From Plasmopara viticola (lineage: Eukaryota > Oomycota > Peronosporomycetes > Peronosporales > Peronosporaceae): a stretch of DNA of 64,000 nt. A program made the position numbers and the translations under genes. Every line of letters begins with the position of its first letter. Position 1 is the stretch's first letter. This document shows, piece by piece, positions 36,906-47,754 of this stretch. The notes under the pieces are model-generated. The model was not told where the DNA came from. It saw nothing but the letters and a program-made list of their open reading frames with translations, and did no database searches. Where the stretch lies: the NCBI GenBank assembly GCA_001695595.3, contig MBPM02000098.1, positions 62,001-126,000 of the forward strand, written 5' to 3'.

Positions 36906-37880
36906 GGAGGATATTGACGCGAATTGGCTGGTAGTCTCGGACGCAACGACCACGGGTGGAGGGGGCGAGTGGGAGGGGATGAACGACTTGCAGTGTCTTA
37001 CTGTTTAGAAGGATGGCTTAAATCAGATCATTTGCAGTGAGAGCTGTGCTTCCAGCTTGACAATTATAAAAGTAGAGACCAGTAGCAATGGACTGATGAT
37101 CAAAATCGCATTTACAAAATCTTGCTTTGAGTCTTGAACACTCCAGCGCGTGGGGAACGGTCAGCACAATAGAGGTCTAATAGAGGGCAACGGTTTTACG
37201 TCAACTCCGGATCGACTTACTCATGAAGCAGTCCTTTGCGTATTTTGGATTGATATAGATCTGGCTATGGAATTTAAGGATTTTTACAGCAAAGTCGATT
37301 TTTGTTCGTGACATGTGGAATTCATGAGTGAAAAAGCCATAATCGCAGGATTTACAATTTTTTGGTCATCGTTTTACGGTGGGCGCGCTCCAAAAACTCG
37401 AAATTGCTGAGTCCGATTTCATAACCCTACACTCACTTGACTCACTTTTATCGTTGGGGTTTTAAATCCTGCTTGGTTTCCTTAATACTAATATTTTAAT
37501 AACAATCACTTGTGGACAGGGGTTGCACGTACTGCACATGAACTAAATTAAGATTCGTAGTCACGGGAATATACTAGAGGTGACAGTCCTGCCCCTCTAA
37601 AAACTAAATATAGTTTGGCTTCAGATTTCCCAAATCCCAGTATTTTCTTTGAAATACATTTTTTCTTCATCTTAGGCAACTTTTACAGGTCACGGGAGCT
37701 AATAAATCTTTAATTAGCATCAATTTATGTATAGCAAAGTCTTCGGGTCTTTCGTAAGCTGCGCATTCCTATGCCATTATTCGGTGCAATCAGGCCTAGC
37801 TTTTAATTTGTACAAACACGGAACTGGCTATGCGAGTCTTGTAAAGCCTCCGCACGATTAATGAAAAGATAGTAAGTGAT
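36906..37880. other. Intergenic, no gene seen
   Basis: About 975 bp downstream of the mannosidase with no ORF over 60 codons and no recognisable motif. It may include the left part of the Gypsy relic that follows. Confidence 0.5.
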
Positions 37881-38830
37881 ACGAATTGAGCGAGCGCGAG
37901 GATGGTTTTGATACCATCAAGGAAAGCCTTGAGCAGTCAACCTTCTGGCGTTGCGAAACTGTCCGATCTCATTTGCGACACTATCATTTGGGCTATTTTA
38001 GCTGCACGTTACGATACCTCAATGAGATCGGTCATGATCAAGTCGTCTTGCACCAATCAGGCATCCTATGGCCACCGCACGAAGCTTAGCCGTTAATGAC
38101 GAGCAATACGCAGTTTGTTTATACCTCAAGTAAACTTCCCGAGCTTTAATTTTGTACAAGTCTATTCAGATCACACATCCTTGATTACACAATCCACTTG
38201 TCCCGACTCTTTTCAAAATTAATGTCGATCCTCGTGGAATCTAATTTTTGCATCAAGTCCATACTAGGAGAGCATATGGTTATTGTTAATGCGCTCTCTA
38301 GGACAGGCCATGTTATGGTCAACTAATCGCAGCAGACCGCTTGTTCATTCATAGTGATGAAGCTGCGACCTCTGCCGAAAATTTGGCTAATCAAACAAAA
38401 TCATCTAAACCGGTATTAATATTGTAAACTCCAGGTAACTTGATGGGATGGCAAGTTTAGCCCAACTGTAGTTCTGGAGGCGCATGATACACCAATTAGC
38501 GGTCGTCTGGCTAAAAAAAACCTTTCTCGATTTCCACTGCATACAAGCGACCCTGTATGTACAAGTGGGTGGTCAAGTATGTGAGTTTGAGTACCTGTGA
38601 CCTCTGTCAGGAAGGTCAAACCCGCGGCTCATGCATCGTTTCGTTTACAGAGTCTGTCGAAACTGCTGATTTTTTTAAAGGCGATGAGCCATTTTTTTTC
38701 TTTTAGCTGGCCGAAAGTTGGTCGTACTCGAGTTTAGAGGTTTTTGTGTACAAATTAAAAATAGTGGTGTATTTGCTGCCTTTTCCAGCCAAAATCACAG
38801 AAGGAAACAGCAAAACTATTCATGAAAACG
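37881..38830 (+). mobile_element. Ty3/Gypsy pol relic (RNase H and integrase)
   Basis: Pol pieces in the right order but in shifting frames with stops. First is an RNase H start-like stretch (GFDTIKESLEQS, 37908). RNase H VYSDHTSL lies at 38159 and ALSRTGHVM near 38290. The integrase zinc finger follows (HDTPISGRLAKK near 38484, MYKWVVKYVSLSTCDLCQEG at 38557), then the start of the integrase core (VFVYKLKIVVYLLPFPAKIT at 38740). Upstream RT and the LTRs could not be found. The element is old and dead. Confidence 0.7.
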
Positions 38831-41154
38831 ATATCTAGGTAACACCGTCTTTTGAACACGATGGTATGAAAGGAGATTGGTCCAGAGCAAATATATTGCA
38901 TAGCGCGACCTTACGCCTCCTTTGTGCGCTCATCTAGGGTGACATACATTCCGCATGAGTAATTTAGATGGCGTTAAAAGCAACGCATGGATACGGGTTG
39001 CCTGACTGCAATTTGAGGATATTTTACGGTACTCCGTAAAGCAGTTCCAAATCGAGTCACTTAAAGGGCTTAAATGGGGCTTCAACCCAGACATTGCTTT
39101 TTTTGGGCAAAGAGACTCTAGATCTGCGAGCTAAAAGAGCACTTTGCTCTTAATAGGCCGGAGACAGCTCATATCAGAGAGGCCTTGGCTTCAGCGAAGT
39201 GCCAAGCCACTCACTAAAAGCTTAAGTTTTGCGCGCCTTTATAAGCTAACTCCCATCATACTTTAACGTGCGGTCAAGTGCCTGTGACTAATGTAAAGAG
39301 CACTCACTGCTTCAATCTCAAATTGCAACATTGTTTATACAGTCTTGTCGAGACTTCTTTAGCGGCAACCGTGATTCTACAATCCAGAATCACAGTGTTA
39401 TTTCACGAGAAGCTAACAGTGACCGTAAGAAAATCTTTGGTTTACTACTCGATCCTTATGGAAGTCAACCTTGATTTGGCAGTCAAGCAATGCAGAGGAA
39501 GGCCATTCCCGCCTCACATTTCCGCCTTCTTTGGGAGAAGCAATAATTTTTGCGCGACGGAGGATACGCACTCGAGGTTACTATTAATTTTGGCCCTTGG
39601 TGTCAAGCTTTGGGTTCTTTGGAATGACCTCATACTCTTGACGCCTCTATAAAAATGGACGTTTTTGGCCATGTGACCCATGAGCTTCATAACCGGGTCG
39701 ACTTCCGCGTGTTTCAGTGTATCTAAACCACAATGAACCCTTCTTTGGGAGCAAGTACATACTCAGGGTACTATGAACTCTTTAGACGAAGACCACCACC
39801 TCACGTGTTGAACGATAATTTCACCTTGATTGTGTAACCATTAAAGCGTTAAATGGTTTTTGCTAAGGATTTGATTTCTTCTGTAAAGCTTCTAATTCTT
39901 ATTCAATTTTGGTAAAATCGTTTTGTATTGGATTTTTTATGAAGTCGAATATATGGAATAATGGTTTACAAAAGTATAATCTAAGAGTCAGAAGCTTTTA
40001 CAAAAGAAGGATATAAATCCGTGAACTTAAAAGGCAGCTTGATCACCAGGCGCATCAGGACTAATCCACCTCAGATACGTCTTGGCTTTGGCATAAGGCG
40101 AAGTTAGGCATTTGAAATTTATGTTTTCAGCACAAAATTGGAGTCGTAACTACCATACTTATAAGTGCGGCAAAAAAAACCGCATCCTGCATATGAAGCG
40201 CCAGCTTTTTATACTCATAATAGCAATGGCTTCTCGAACAAGAGTGCCAGCGGCTTACACGAGTTCCGCGAAGCGAGATGTCATGGAATATATATGACTT
40301 CCGCGAGAGCATTTCTGCTTTGATACGTTTTTCACATGAGCTTCCCGTTGGCCTTAACGGACAAAGAGCTCCGGACAAGTTGGGCCCGTCTCGGGCCTAC
40401 TTATCCGCGCCTTTCGATTTGCGTTGGAAAGCCTCTTCTTCGTAATAAATTCCAGCTCGGCTAGCTACTCAAAGTACACATGCGCGGCCTCTCAGCCTCA
40501 TGACTTAATTGTTGGTTGTCATGGGATTTGCTAGCCACCGAATGCCTATTTTGATCATTAGAAGAGAAATAGAAAAGGCTGCGCTACCAGGACTACATTA
40601 GATCAATGCGATGTTTCATCTCGTTCAATAATTTCGAGCTTTCCTTGTAAGCAATAGGCTAAGACCCTACATTAAAAAGGTCTTGCATTTTATTCCTGAA
40701 TTTGTGTGGTTAATTGTGGGCGGTAAATTATGAGTCCGCATTCAGCACCATCGTGTCTTCCATATCGTATCTGCTCATCGTCTTGCTGTTTGCCTTCAAT
40801 GGTCGGAACAGGTGCCAAATGCGTACTTTGCTTAGGCGGCCTAACCACAGCCCTATGTTTTGTTCGTATAATTACATACACTTAAGTTTTCGATTCTCGT
40901 TTTAATGAAAATTATTTTTTAAACACAATCGCGTCTATTGCTCTGCTAGTTAAATTTAGCCGACTCTTGTCCAGTCTAATAGTTTTTTTCGCAAAGAAAA
41001 TGGTCTGGCGTTTGAGACCTTTAGAGTCCAAGATTTTTTTTGCTTCTGCATTTGTTCCTAAAGCTTTCGTGTTTCGGAGAAAAAGCAAAAAAATGTCAGT
41101 TCCACAGATACGTGGATAGCATCTTCAGATGTACATGTAATGAAAGGTAATTTG
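38831..41154. other. Gene-poor DNA between two Gypsy relics
   Basis: No intact gene. The 124-codon frame at 39278-39652 (plus) and short frames near 40112 and 40714 have no recognisable motif. Position suggests further decayed Gypsy integrase or LTR sequence from the flanking relics. Confidence 0.5.
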
Positions 41155-42370
41155 TCGGTGGCGGATCGGAGTACATACTCCGCAGTGTTTCTTCGAGCAC
41201 ACGATAGTTTTCATTTATTTCACCATTTGTCCGCGGATAGCCTGCTGTAGACGTCAGCAAAGGAGATTTCAGTAATATGAGCAGAGTTTGTCAACATGCA
41301 GCGAGCTACATCCAATCCAACTGTGTCCGTAATACTGTCTCCATAAACAGCCTTCCTTTTGCTCGCCACCTATGGCCACCGGAACAGGAGTCAAATTTAC
41401 CATCTTGCTAAGGCGGCATACGAACACTTTATGTTCAGATTGCCACTAGCTTTCGGCAAGCAAAAGACAAAGTCGAGGCCTATGAACTTTCAGCAGTCCG
41501 GCGTCGCTGGCAAGCTTTGCATAGAAGTCGACGTGTTGGAGCTCTTTTTATAGGTCTTTTAGGTCCTCGCTCATTTGGCCACCCACTTGTACATACATGC
41601 AATCAGTAACTTACATAGACGAAAAAAAGAACATGTTTTCTGTCGGCCCAAATGACCACTAGGTAGACTTTTTGGGCCTTTAGGAGCATAGTATACCTCA
41701 GATCTTCGTTGTTCGGACAACGACTTGAGCTGAATTTAACGGACTCAACTTTTAATAAAGTAGACCGTCTGCCTATTATAGCGATACAAATGCTATTGCT
41801 ACCATAAATAATTGACTCGACCTTGCCAATTTCTTACCTGCGATAAAGCGTTACTAGATTGGCATCGCAATTGTTTACCGAAAAGATGTGTACTTTACAA
41901 GAGCTTCTAACCTGCTAATGTGGTCCAACTTATTATCCGGTCCGTGCAAATACGTGTCGGCAAAGCATTGCGCTTGTTAGGCTTAATTTAGTGCGGTAGC
42001 TCAAGTCATGAAGAGCGACAAATACCATGCCGTTTTTTAAACCAAGTGGCGCATATACCGTAAGGATGCGTTATATATATCGACCACAAAGAGCTTCTAC
42101 TCCGAAGATGCGCTTCGAGCGTATGCGTTATGGCAGCTTTGGCAAGCCTAAGCTCCCTAATTTTAAGCAAGATGATTCACTTAAATTTCTCGTTTTTACG
42201 CTTAGGTAGCGCACAAGCGATGGCTTGATTAACAATTCGCCGAGTAGTGCTCGAAGTCCTTCAACAACACGGATTTTGTGAGATCCACATAGCCAATACA
42301 GTACATGTACAAGTAGTTGGCTAGGCCAAAGCACTTTCTCGGGTCCATTTGGAATCGTAGCAAAGGCCAA
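41155..42370 (-). mobile_element. Second Ty3/Gypsy pol relic, opposite strand
   Basis: Reading down the minus strand: the RT/RNase H junction (RKCFGLANYLYMYC, then YVDLTKSVLLKDFEHY) at about 42340-42240; MYKWVAK of the integrase finger near 41600; integrase core ATPDC-stop-KFIGLDFVFCLPK near 41500-41450; and the core's third part STAGYPRTNGEIN then ENYRVLEETLRSMYSDPP at about 41255-41160. The stop inside the core replaces the usual Trp. It is oriented towards the plus-strand relic at 37.9-38.8 kb and shares its MYKWV peptide and DNA, so the two may be copies of one family. Confidence 0.7.
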
Positions 42371-45300
42371 GAAAGCAAGGTTCCGCTTTGTTGGTGGATG
42401 AGCTAATTCCACGGCTGCTTCCCAACTCGATCCTTTGCCACGAGGACACATTTGTTAATGTTGGCGGAGAATAGCCGAGTCCTCGTGATTTCAAATCTCG
42501 CCTTAGGTGGTCTTCAGAGCTAGCAAATCTTTTAAAGTGGCTTTGGATCAGTATGTCGTCAAAGTGTGTCAGGGCAAGAGGCCACATTGTCGAAGCAGTT
42601 ATGCGGCTCGATAAATTTAATGTCGCCGAGGCGTTTTGTTAAGGAAGTATCCACTTATATAGGATACCGCTGAGCGTACTATCTACCAGGATGGATACAT
42701 CTAATTTTATTATTCAGATTCTAGGTGACAGTCTATCAATCCGTTGCATCATACAAAATGCAACCGGAAATGTTGTAGTAAAAATAGGTCTTTGTGAAGA
42801 TATTCGGCTTATAGTAGTAAATCTTTTTGCTCGTCCATAAACGCACAAAGCTGATCACGAGTGCGGATAATTCAGCTTCCGCACCGTGCCAATCTTCTCA
42901 CATTCGTTGTTACGGATTCACGTAACCTCGCAGCAGTGGCCATTGCCTTGTGAGACAGTATTACGTGCCTGGTATAACCTTTCTCTCGTACCTCACTTCT
43001 CCTTCCGTCTAATGCGTTTCCAAACATCACCGTCAAAACCCCCCCGGAAAAGAGAAGTGATTCACGAGAGCGAGGTTGTGTTCAAACCTAAGTATTAAAA
43101 AGCCGGATTTTGGGATCCTATAAGGCTACACCGAGACTTCTTTGAGAAGAACAATGATCATATTTGTAATGCCAGAAAAATAGTTGTCATCTTCAGAAAC
43201 ACTAACTTACGACATTTCTGGTTTTATGTTCAGCCAAGAGCTCTGTAGCTTTAAAAATCTGTAGATCTGACATCACTGGTAGTGCCTTTAATTAAAGTAC
43301 ACCTGCCGTGGCACAACAACCAGTCAAACGTCAATTATTCTTGTAGACGAGAGCTTTTTTGTCAACGACGGGGTCATTTGTAGCACCCAGGGGTTGATAG
43401 AGTACTGCATTCATGATCTTTTCTCACAAAGAAATGCTACCACTATTTGTGGTTCTTCGCTACCCGCCTTACCTTTCAGACCTACACCACCTGCTTGCAA
43501 ATATTGGATACCTGCAGTTGGCGATGCTTTATGAGAGTATGTTTTCAACAACAAAATCGCACTTTCGCGTCTTACAGCAGCCGCTATGACCGCAAACTTT
43601 CAAAATTGGGTTTGAAGGATGTCGTCAGTTTAACTTTCAAAGAGAAATGAGCACCTTAAACCTTCCGGGCTTATATCGCGCGGACTAAATTTGCCCACCC
43701 TTTTTTTTAAAGAAGCCTTGCGCATAGCAAATATAGAATTTAGCTCACCAGAGTCTTTTTGCGCGGCATAGAGCTATGGTCAAACGATATAAGTCTCGTG
43801 TTTTATAAGCCACGGTCAGCCCAGGAAACAGTCGTACTTATCAATAGCAAGAAAAAATGGTTCTGTCAAAACGGTTAGATTTAAAAACCATATTTTAAAG
43901 ATTGAGGCATCTAGAGCCATTTCATTCAATTTTAAAACTAAGACAGATTTACACCCCTTTTACTCTTCCCGATCATCGGTCGATTAATAGTAGACTGACC
44001 GCAACAATTAACCAGCGCGAGCGAGTTCAATGCTACCGACCGGCACTCAAAAAGGCTTTTCATTACCTTATACCCTGATACACACAACCAGCAGCTCTCG
44101 CTACTGGCTCCTACCTCAAAAGTTGACAGCCTCAAAGAGGTAAAGCGTCCTTGGTGTACCATCCACAAATTTACAACGAGGTCGTTGCTGTATCGCATTA
44201 GAGCACCTCATTTCCACTTGTGACCGATGCTTCCCTGGGTACAGGCGCTTGTAAGCGATGATTGAGTGAGACAAAGAATGTCTTTGTCGACTCTTTTTCT
44301 AGATGAGTACAAACCATGTTCCCTTTCTAGCTATAAAAATAGCATCGGATGTTGCTTTTTTAAGCAACGCTTGAGATCATTAAGACTACACAGAGCTTAC
44401 GGAGACCACTTCTCGGGGTTTTGCAGGGCCCATTTATGGCACCAGAAAATAGCAAGCCTTGTTGTGGCTGCTGAAAATACGCACCTTTCAGCGTCGCTAC
44501 TTGCACTTCCACGAGTAAAATACGGTTTGTTTTACCCTTAGGCTGTTCATGTAGAGTGTTCCTATATATCTTGGTCGGCCCAGTAAACACAACTTTTAAG
44601 CCCCTTAGCACCCTTACAGCTGGCGTTTACCTTGCTTGCAACCAAAGAAGTGTGAACGCTGGCGAAAGTCAAAGTGGCTGTTTTTTAAGGTTAAGTGTTT
44701 CACGGGTGCATGTCCAGCTTCTAGCCTAGCCTATCAGTTAAGAAAGTGTGCATGCCATGCATACCTGCCCCCGGTCCCTCAAGTGTAATCTCGATCGAGA
44801 AAATGTACTTTTCGTTTTTCTTCAATTTATGGTTGAAATATCATATCTATCGGCTCGGACTCACAATAGCCACCCGAAGTCTAGGCTACATGGTCCTCAA
44901 AGCATAAACTTTTTTCAAAAGCTCGAACCCCGCGACGCATTTCAGCTGCCTGGCAGGAGAGAGCATTGCAAATACTGCTGCCGCATTAGGTCCGCAAAGC
45001 TATTTAGTCTTTTAAGCAGCGCGAGTTGCGCTCCTGACAGGTGCAACAAGTTGGTTCTTTCCATCCAGAAGCATTTGCGAGTAAACAATTAATCATTCTA
45101 CCTGTTTGGGCGTTGGTGTGACTACGAAGTGCTTTTTGGTGGAACGGGGTCAGACAACACTTTGCACTGCGGAGAGGTATGATGAGCGACGATTTGCTAT
45201 CCTCGATTTTAAGGAATCGAAGTGTGCAAAAAACCAGTTAAAAAGATTCTTTTTAATGCAATATTGTACCCCTTTTATATATGTGCGAATGACCATAGTG

Positions 45301-46253
45301 TGTAATTACCGATTGGGCTTTTTTGACCGGAAGCCAGCTCTATATGTAACAACCCGTCACAACTCTTCAACAATCTTGAGTTAGCCAGCTTATCTTTTAT
45401 TTAAGATTTCGGGTTCATTCAATAGCTATCTCATTACGTATCTGCAGATAGTATTACGAGCAGGCCTTTCTTTTGAATCCAAAGCGATAGGTCGTCACCG
45501 CTGACCGCTTACCAGAACAGTGCAAGCAAATGCATGGTACATCTTCTCGTCCAGCATCCCTTTCTCCTCCGCTGCGATCGCGGCTTAAAGCAAATAATTT
45601 TGACCGTACAAAGGACCGTGCCTATTTGGCAAGAATTTCGTATCGACATATTCATTTAATTAATCTTTACACATATAGGTATTTCGCTGGTCAAGTGTTC
45701 GAAAATCGATCATAGCGGGATTGATTAAAGTTCTGCATTTCTCAGCTGCTCTATGAGCTTCAATGGGTGTTCCCACAAGCAACCACAAAAAGGACAGAGT
45801 TGTAAAAGCTGCTATCTAAGTCTTAAGCCTCGAGTATTTACGATTCAAGAGCTATGATTCTGCGCCTTTACCCACAAGATTCCAATGCAATCTGCTAAGT
45901 GCTTAGGGTAGCTGAGGAGGTGCACAAAATCACTCAAGTACCGTTTCATGACATAACCTCCTCTGGCAAAGGTGACATGAAAAGTCAAACGCAAGATGCT
46001 TGCCATGTCCAAGCAATAGTAAAACTTAGCCTTAAGATCCGAGCGATAGCGTATGCTGTGTACGACGACAGTGGGCAAATGTCGCTCCAAGGTTTTGCGC
46101 GGCATTCTCTCCGAAAGGTATACCAGAAAATTTCGGGAAAGCATTTGGTGCCGTATATACAGTGTAAGATGCAGTGCAACTGTATATGTCATCAGGCTGT
46201 CCAACGCAGCTTGTCCAGCAGTCGACACACAATTTTAATTTTTCACTACCACC
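42371..46253. other. Gene-poor DNA, probable Gypsy 5' remains
   Basis: No gene supported over 3.9 kb. It may contain the RT, gag and LTR of the minus-strand Gypsy relic, but no motif is clear. An open frame on each strand at 45845-46270 (127 codons minus, 123 codons plus) has no family resemblance and neither is convincing. Confidence 0.45.
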
Positions 46254-47465
46254 ATGGCGTCGCGTCGTGAGCAGCGCCGAAGCCTCAACAACTCGCTGAT
46301 CAGCGGCTCAATATCTCGTCATGAATATGAAGAATTGCTGCCGTTTGTGACATCCCCTCCCTCGACGCCGTCGCAACACGAATCTGCATCGAATGCTACG
46401 CAACGTCAACCACAGCCAAGTGTCGTCGCCGCATCAACAACTCCTCATTCCACCTCACAGCGCAACGTCCGTTTCGCCCACGATGTGAACCCTCCACCTC
46501 CAGAACCTCCTGCACAGCGCAGGTCCGATGTGACGGCCACGACGTCTCCACCTGGCGCCTTTAGTGCGGCGGAAGACGGCCGTGTTGTGGTTCACAATGG
46601 CACTTTTTCCTGTATCATGCAGGACACTCAGGTTGTCGCGACGGCGGACGGTAACACTTGTGAGGTCTACGTCATGTGTTGCACATGGCAGCCTGAGGGT
46701 CGTTCACAACCACAAGCAACATGGTATGTGTCACAGCGATTTAGCCAGTTTGAGAGGTTGCATAAGGCCTTAAAAAAGAAGTTTGCGCGTTCATCAATGG
46801 TTTTATTACCCCCGTTTCCAGCAAAGTACCACTTGACGGATCGACTTGAAAAAAGGAAGCAAGGTCTTGGAATGTACATGCCACGGTTACTAGAAGTGTG
46901 TACGCAACTACCCAATGCTCAGATAATGCCAGAGCTGGACGAATTTTTGGATATTTCGCACCAAGTGCAAATCTTTCAGTCTCTGCGTCCGAGTAATTTT
47001 GACCCTCCTATCGTGAGTGCGACTCCGCCTGTAGAACCATCGTCGCTCTTCCCCGCATCGTCAGGTCCTGCAGTACTGCCCTCACAGCCGATGGCTCCTC
47101 CTATGGATGCGATGGAACTTGCTCAAGCGGAAGGTGCGATCAGGCTCCTTGCCAGTGCAGTGCGCGATTGCCGAGGAGACGTTCGTGGTAACGGCACAGT
47201 GCAGCATCATTTGGGTGTTTGCGTGCAACTCGCACCCGGACTACAGTCCTCTGCCGATGTGGAGAACCCATTTGCGGACGCGGAACTCATTCCACGCGCA
47301 ATGCAGTGCCAAGAAGACCTTCAGCGGGCAGTTGCGCTGTACAATGATGCACTTCTTGCTGCATCGGGTGTTCTCCCATCTCAACAGCAAGTGCGAGGAG
47401 CTGAGTCGCACGTCCGAACTCAGCAAATGCCGGTGGGTAACGTTATTCCTGCGAGCGCCGCGTGA
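46254..47465 (+). CDS. PX-domain protein, stand-alone copy of the adjacent myosin tail
   Basis: Single-exon 403-aa protein; the ATG at 46254 has good context (CCACCATGG). Residues 9-33 (RSLNNSLISGSISRHEYEEL) are SHOCT-like. A low-complexity Ser/Thr/Pro linker follows. About 102-242 is a PX domain (VYVMCCTWQPEG, WYVSQRFSQFERLHKALKKK, LPPFPAKYHLTDRLEKRKQG), expected to bind phosphoinositides. About 287-370 is a helical GAT-like block (LIPRAMQCQEDLQRAVALYN). Every block has a counterpart in the same order in the C-terminal 440 residues of the myosin encoded 290 bp away on the other strand. It lacks the motor, IQ motifs, coiled coil and zinc ribbon. Likely an endosomal cargo-adaptor-like paralogue; that role is inference. 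Confidence 0.9.
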   Translation: MASRREQRRSLNNSLISGSISRHEYEELLPFVTSPPSTPSQHESASNATQRQPQPSVVAASTTPHSTSQRNVRFAHDVNPPPPEPPAQRRSDVTATTSPPGAFSAAEDGRVVVHNGTFSCIMQDTQVVATADGNTCEVYVMCCTWQPEGRSQPQATWYVSQRFSQFERLHKALKKKFARSSMVLLPPFPAKYHLTDRLEKRKQGLGMYMPRLLEVCTQLPNAQIMPELDEFLDISHQVQIFQSLRPSNFDPPIVSATPPVEPSSLFPASSGPAVLPSQPMAPPMDAMELAQAEGAIRLLASAVRDCRGDVRGNGTVQHHLGVCVQLAPGLQSSADVENPFADAELIPRAMQCQEDLQRAVALYNDALLAASGVLPSQQQVRGAESHVRTQQMPVGNVIPASAA

Positions 47466-47754
47466 TGAAGTGCTCATAATTAGCACATTATCGCTTGTCA
47501 AGTTGACTCCCAAATCTATCTAAAAACCAATAATGTAAGTTGAAATTTGTGTTATTTTTTTGAAATACTGCTGGCTGCCCCATTTACCTTCGCCATTAAT
47601 AGAATCGAGTAGTATGGAAATTGTGCAGCAACGTGCAAGAACCCAGCGCCACTTTTCGTTCACTACGCTCTTTCTACCGCTGATCTTCCTTCCGTCAATG
47701 CGAACAAGTAAAATTTGCAAGAAAAATACTCCAACGCGTCCATTCCATTGATGG

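Noticed and set aside
45845..46270. Overlapping open frames on both strands just upstream of the PX gene
   Set aside because: Neither has a domain, codon bias or splice partners; both cannot be genes, and the plus frame runs over the PX start.
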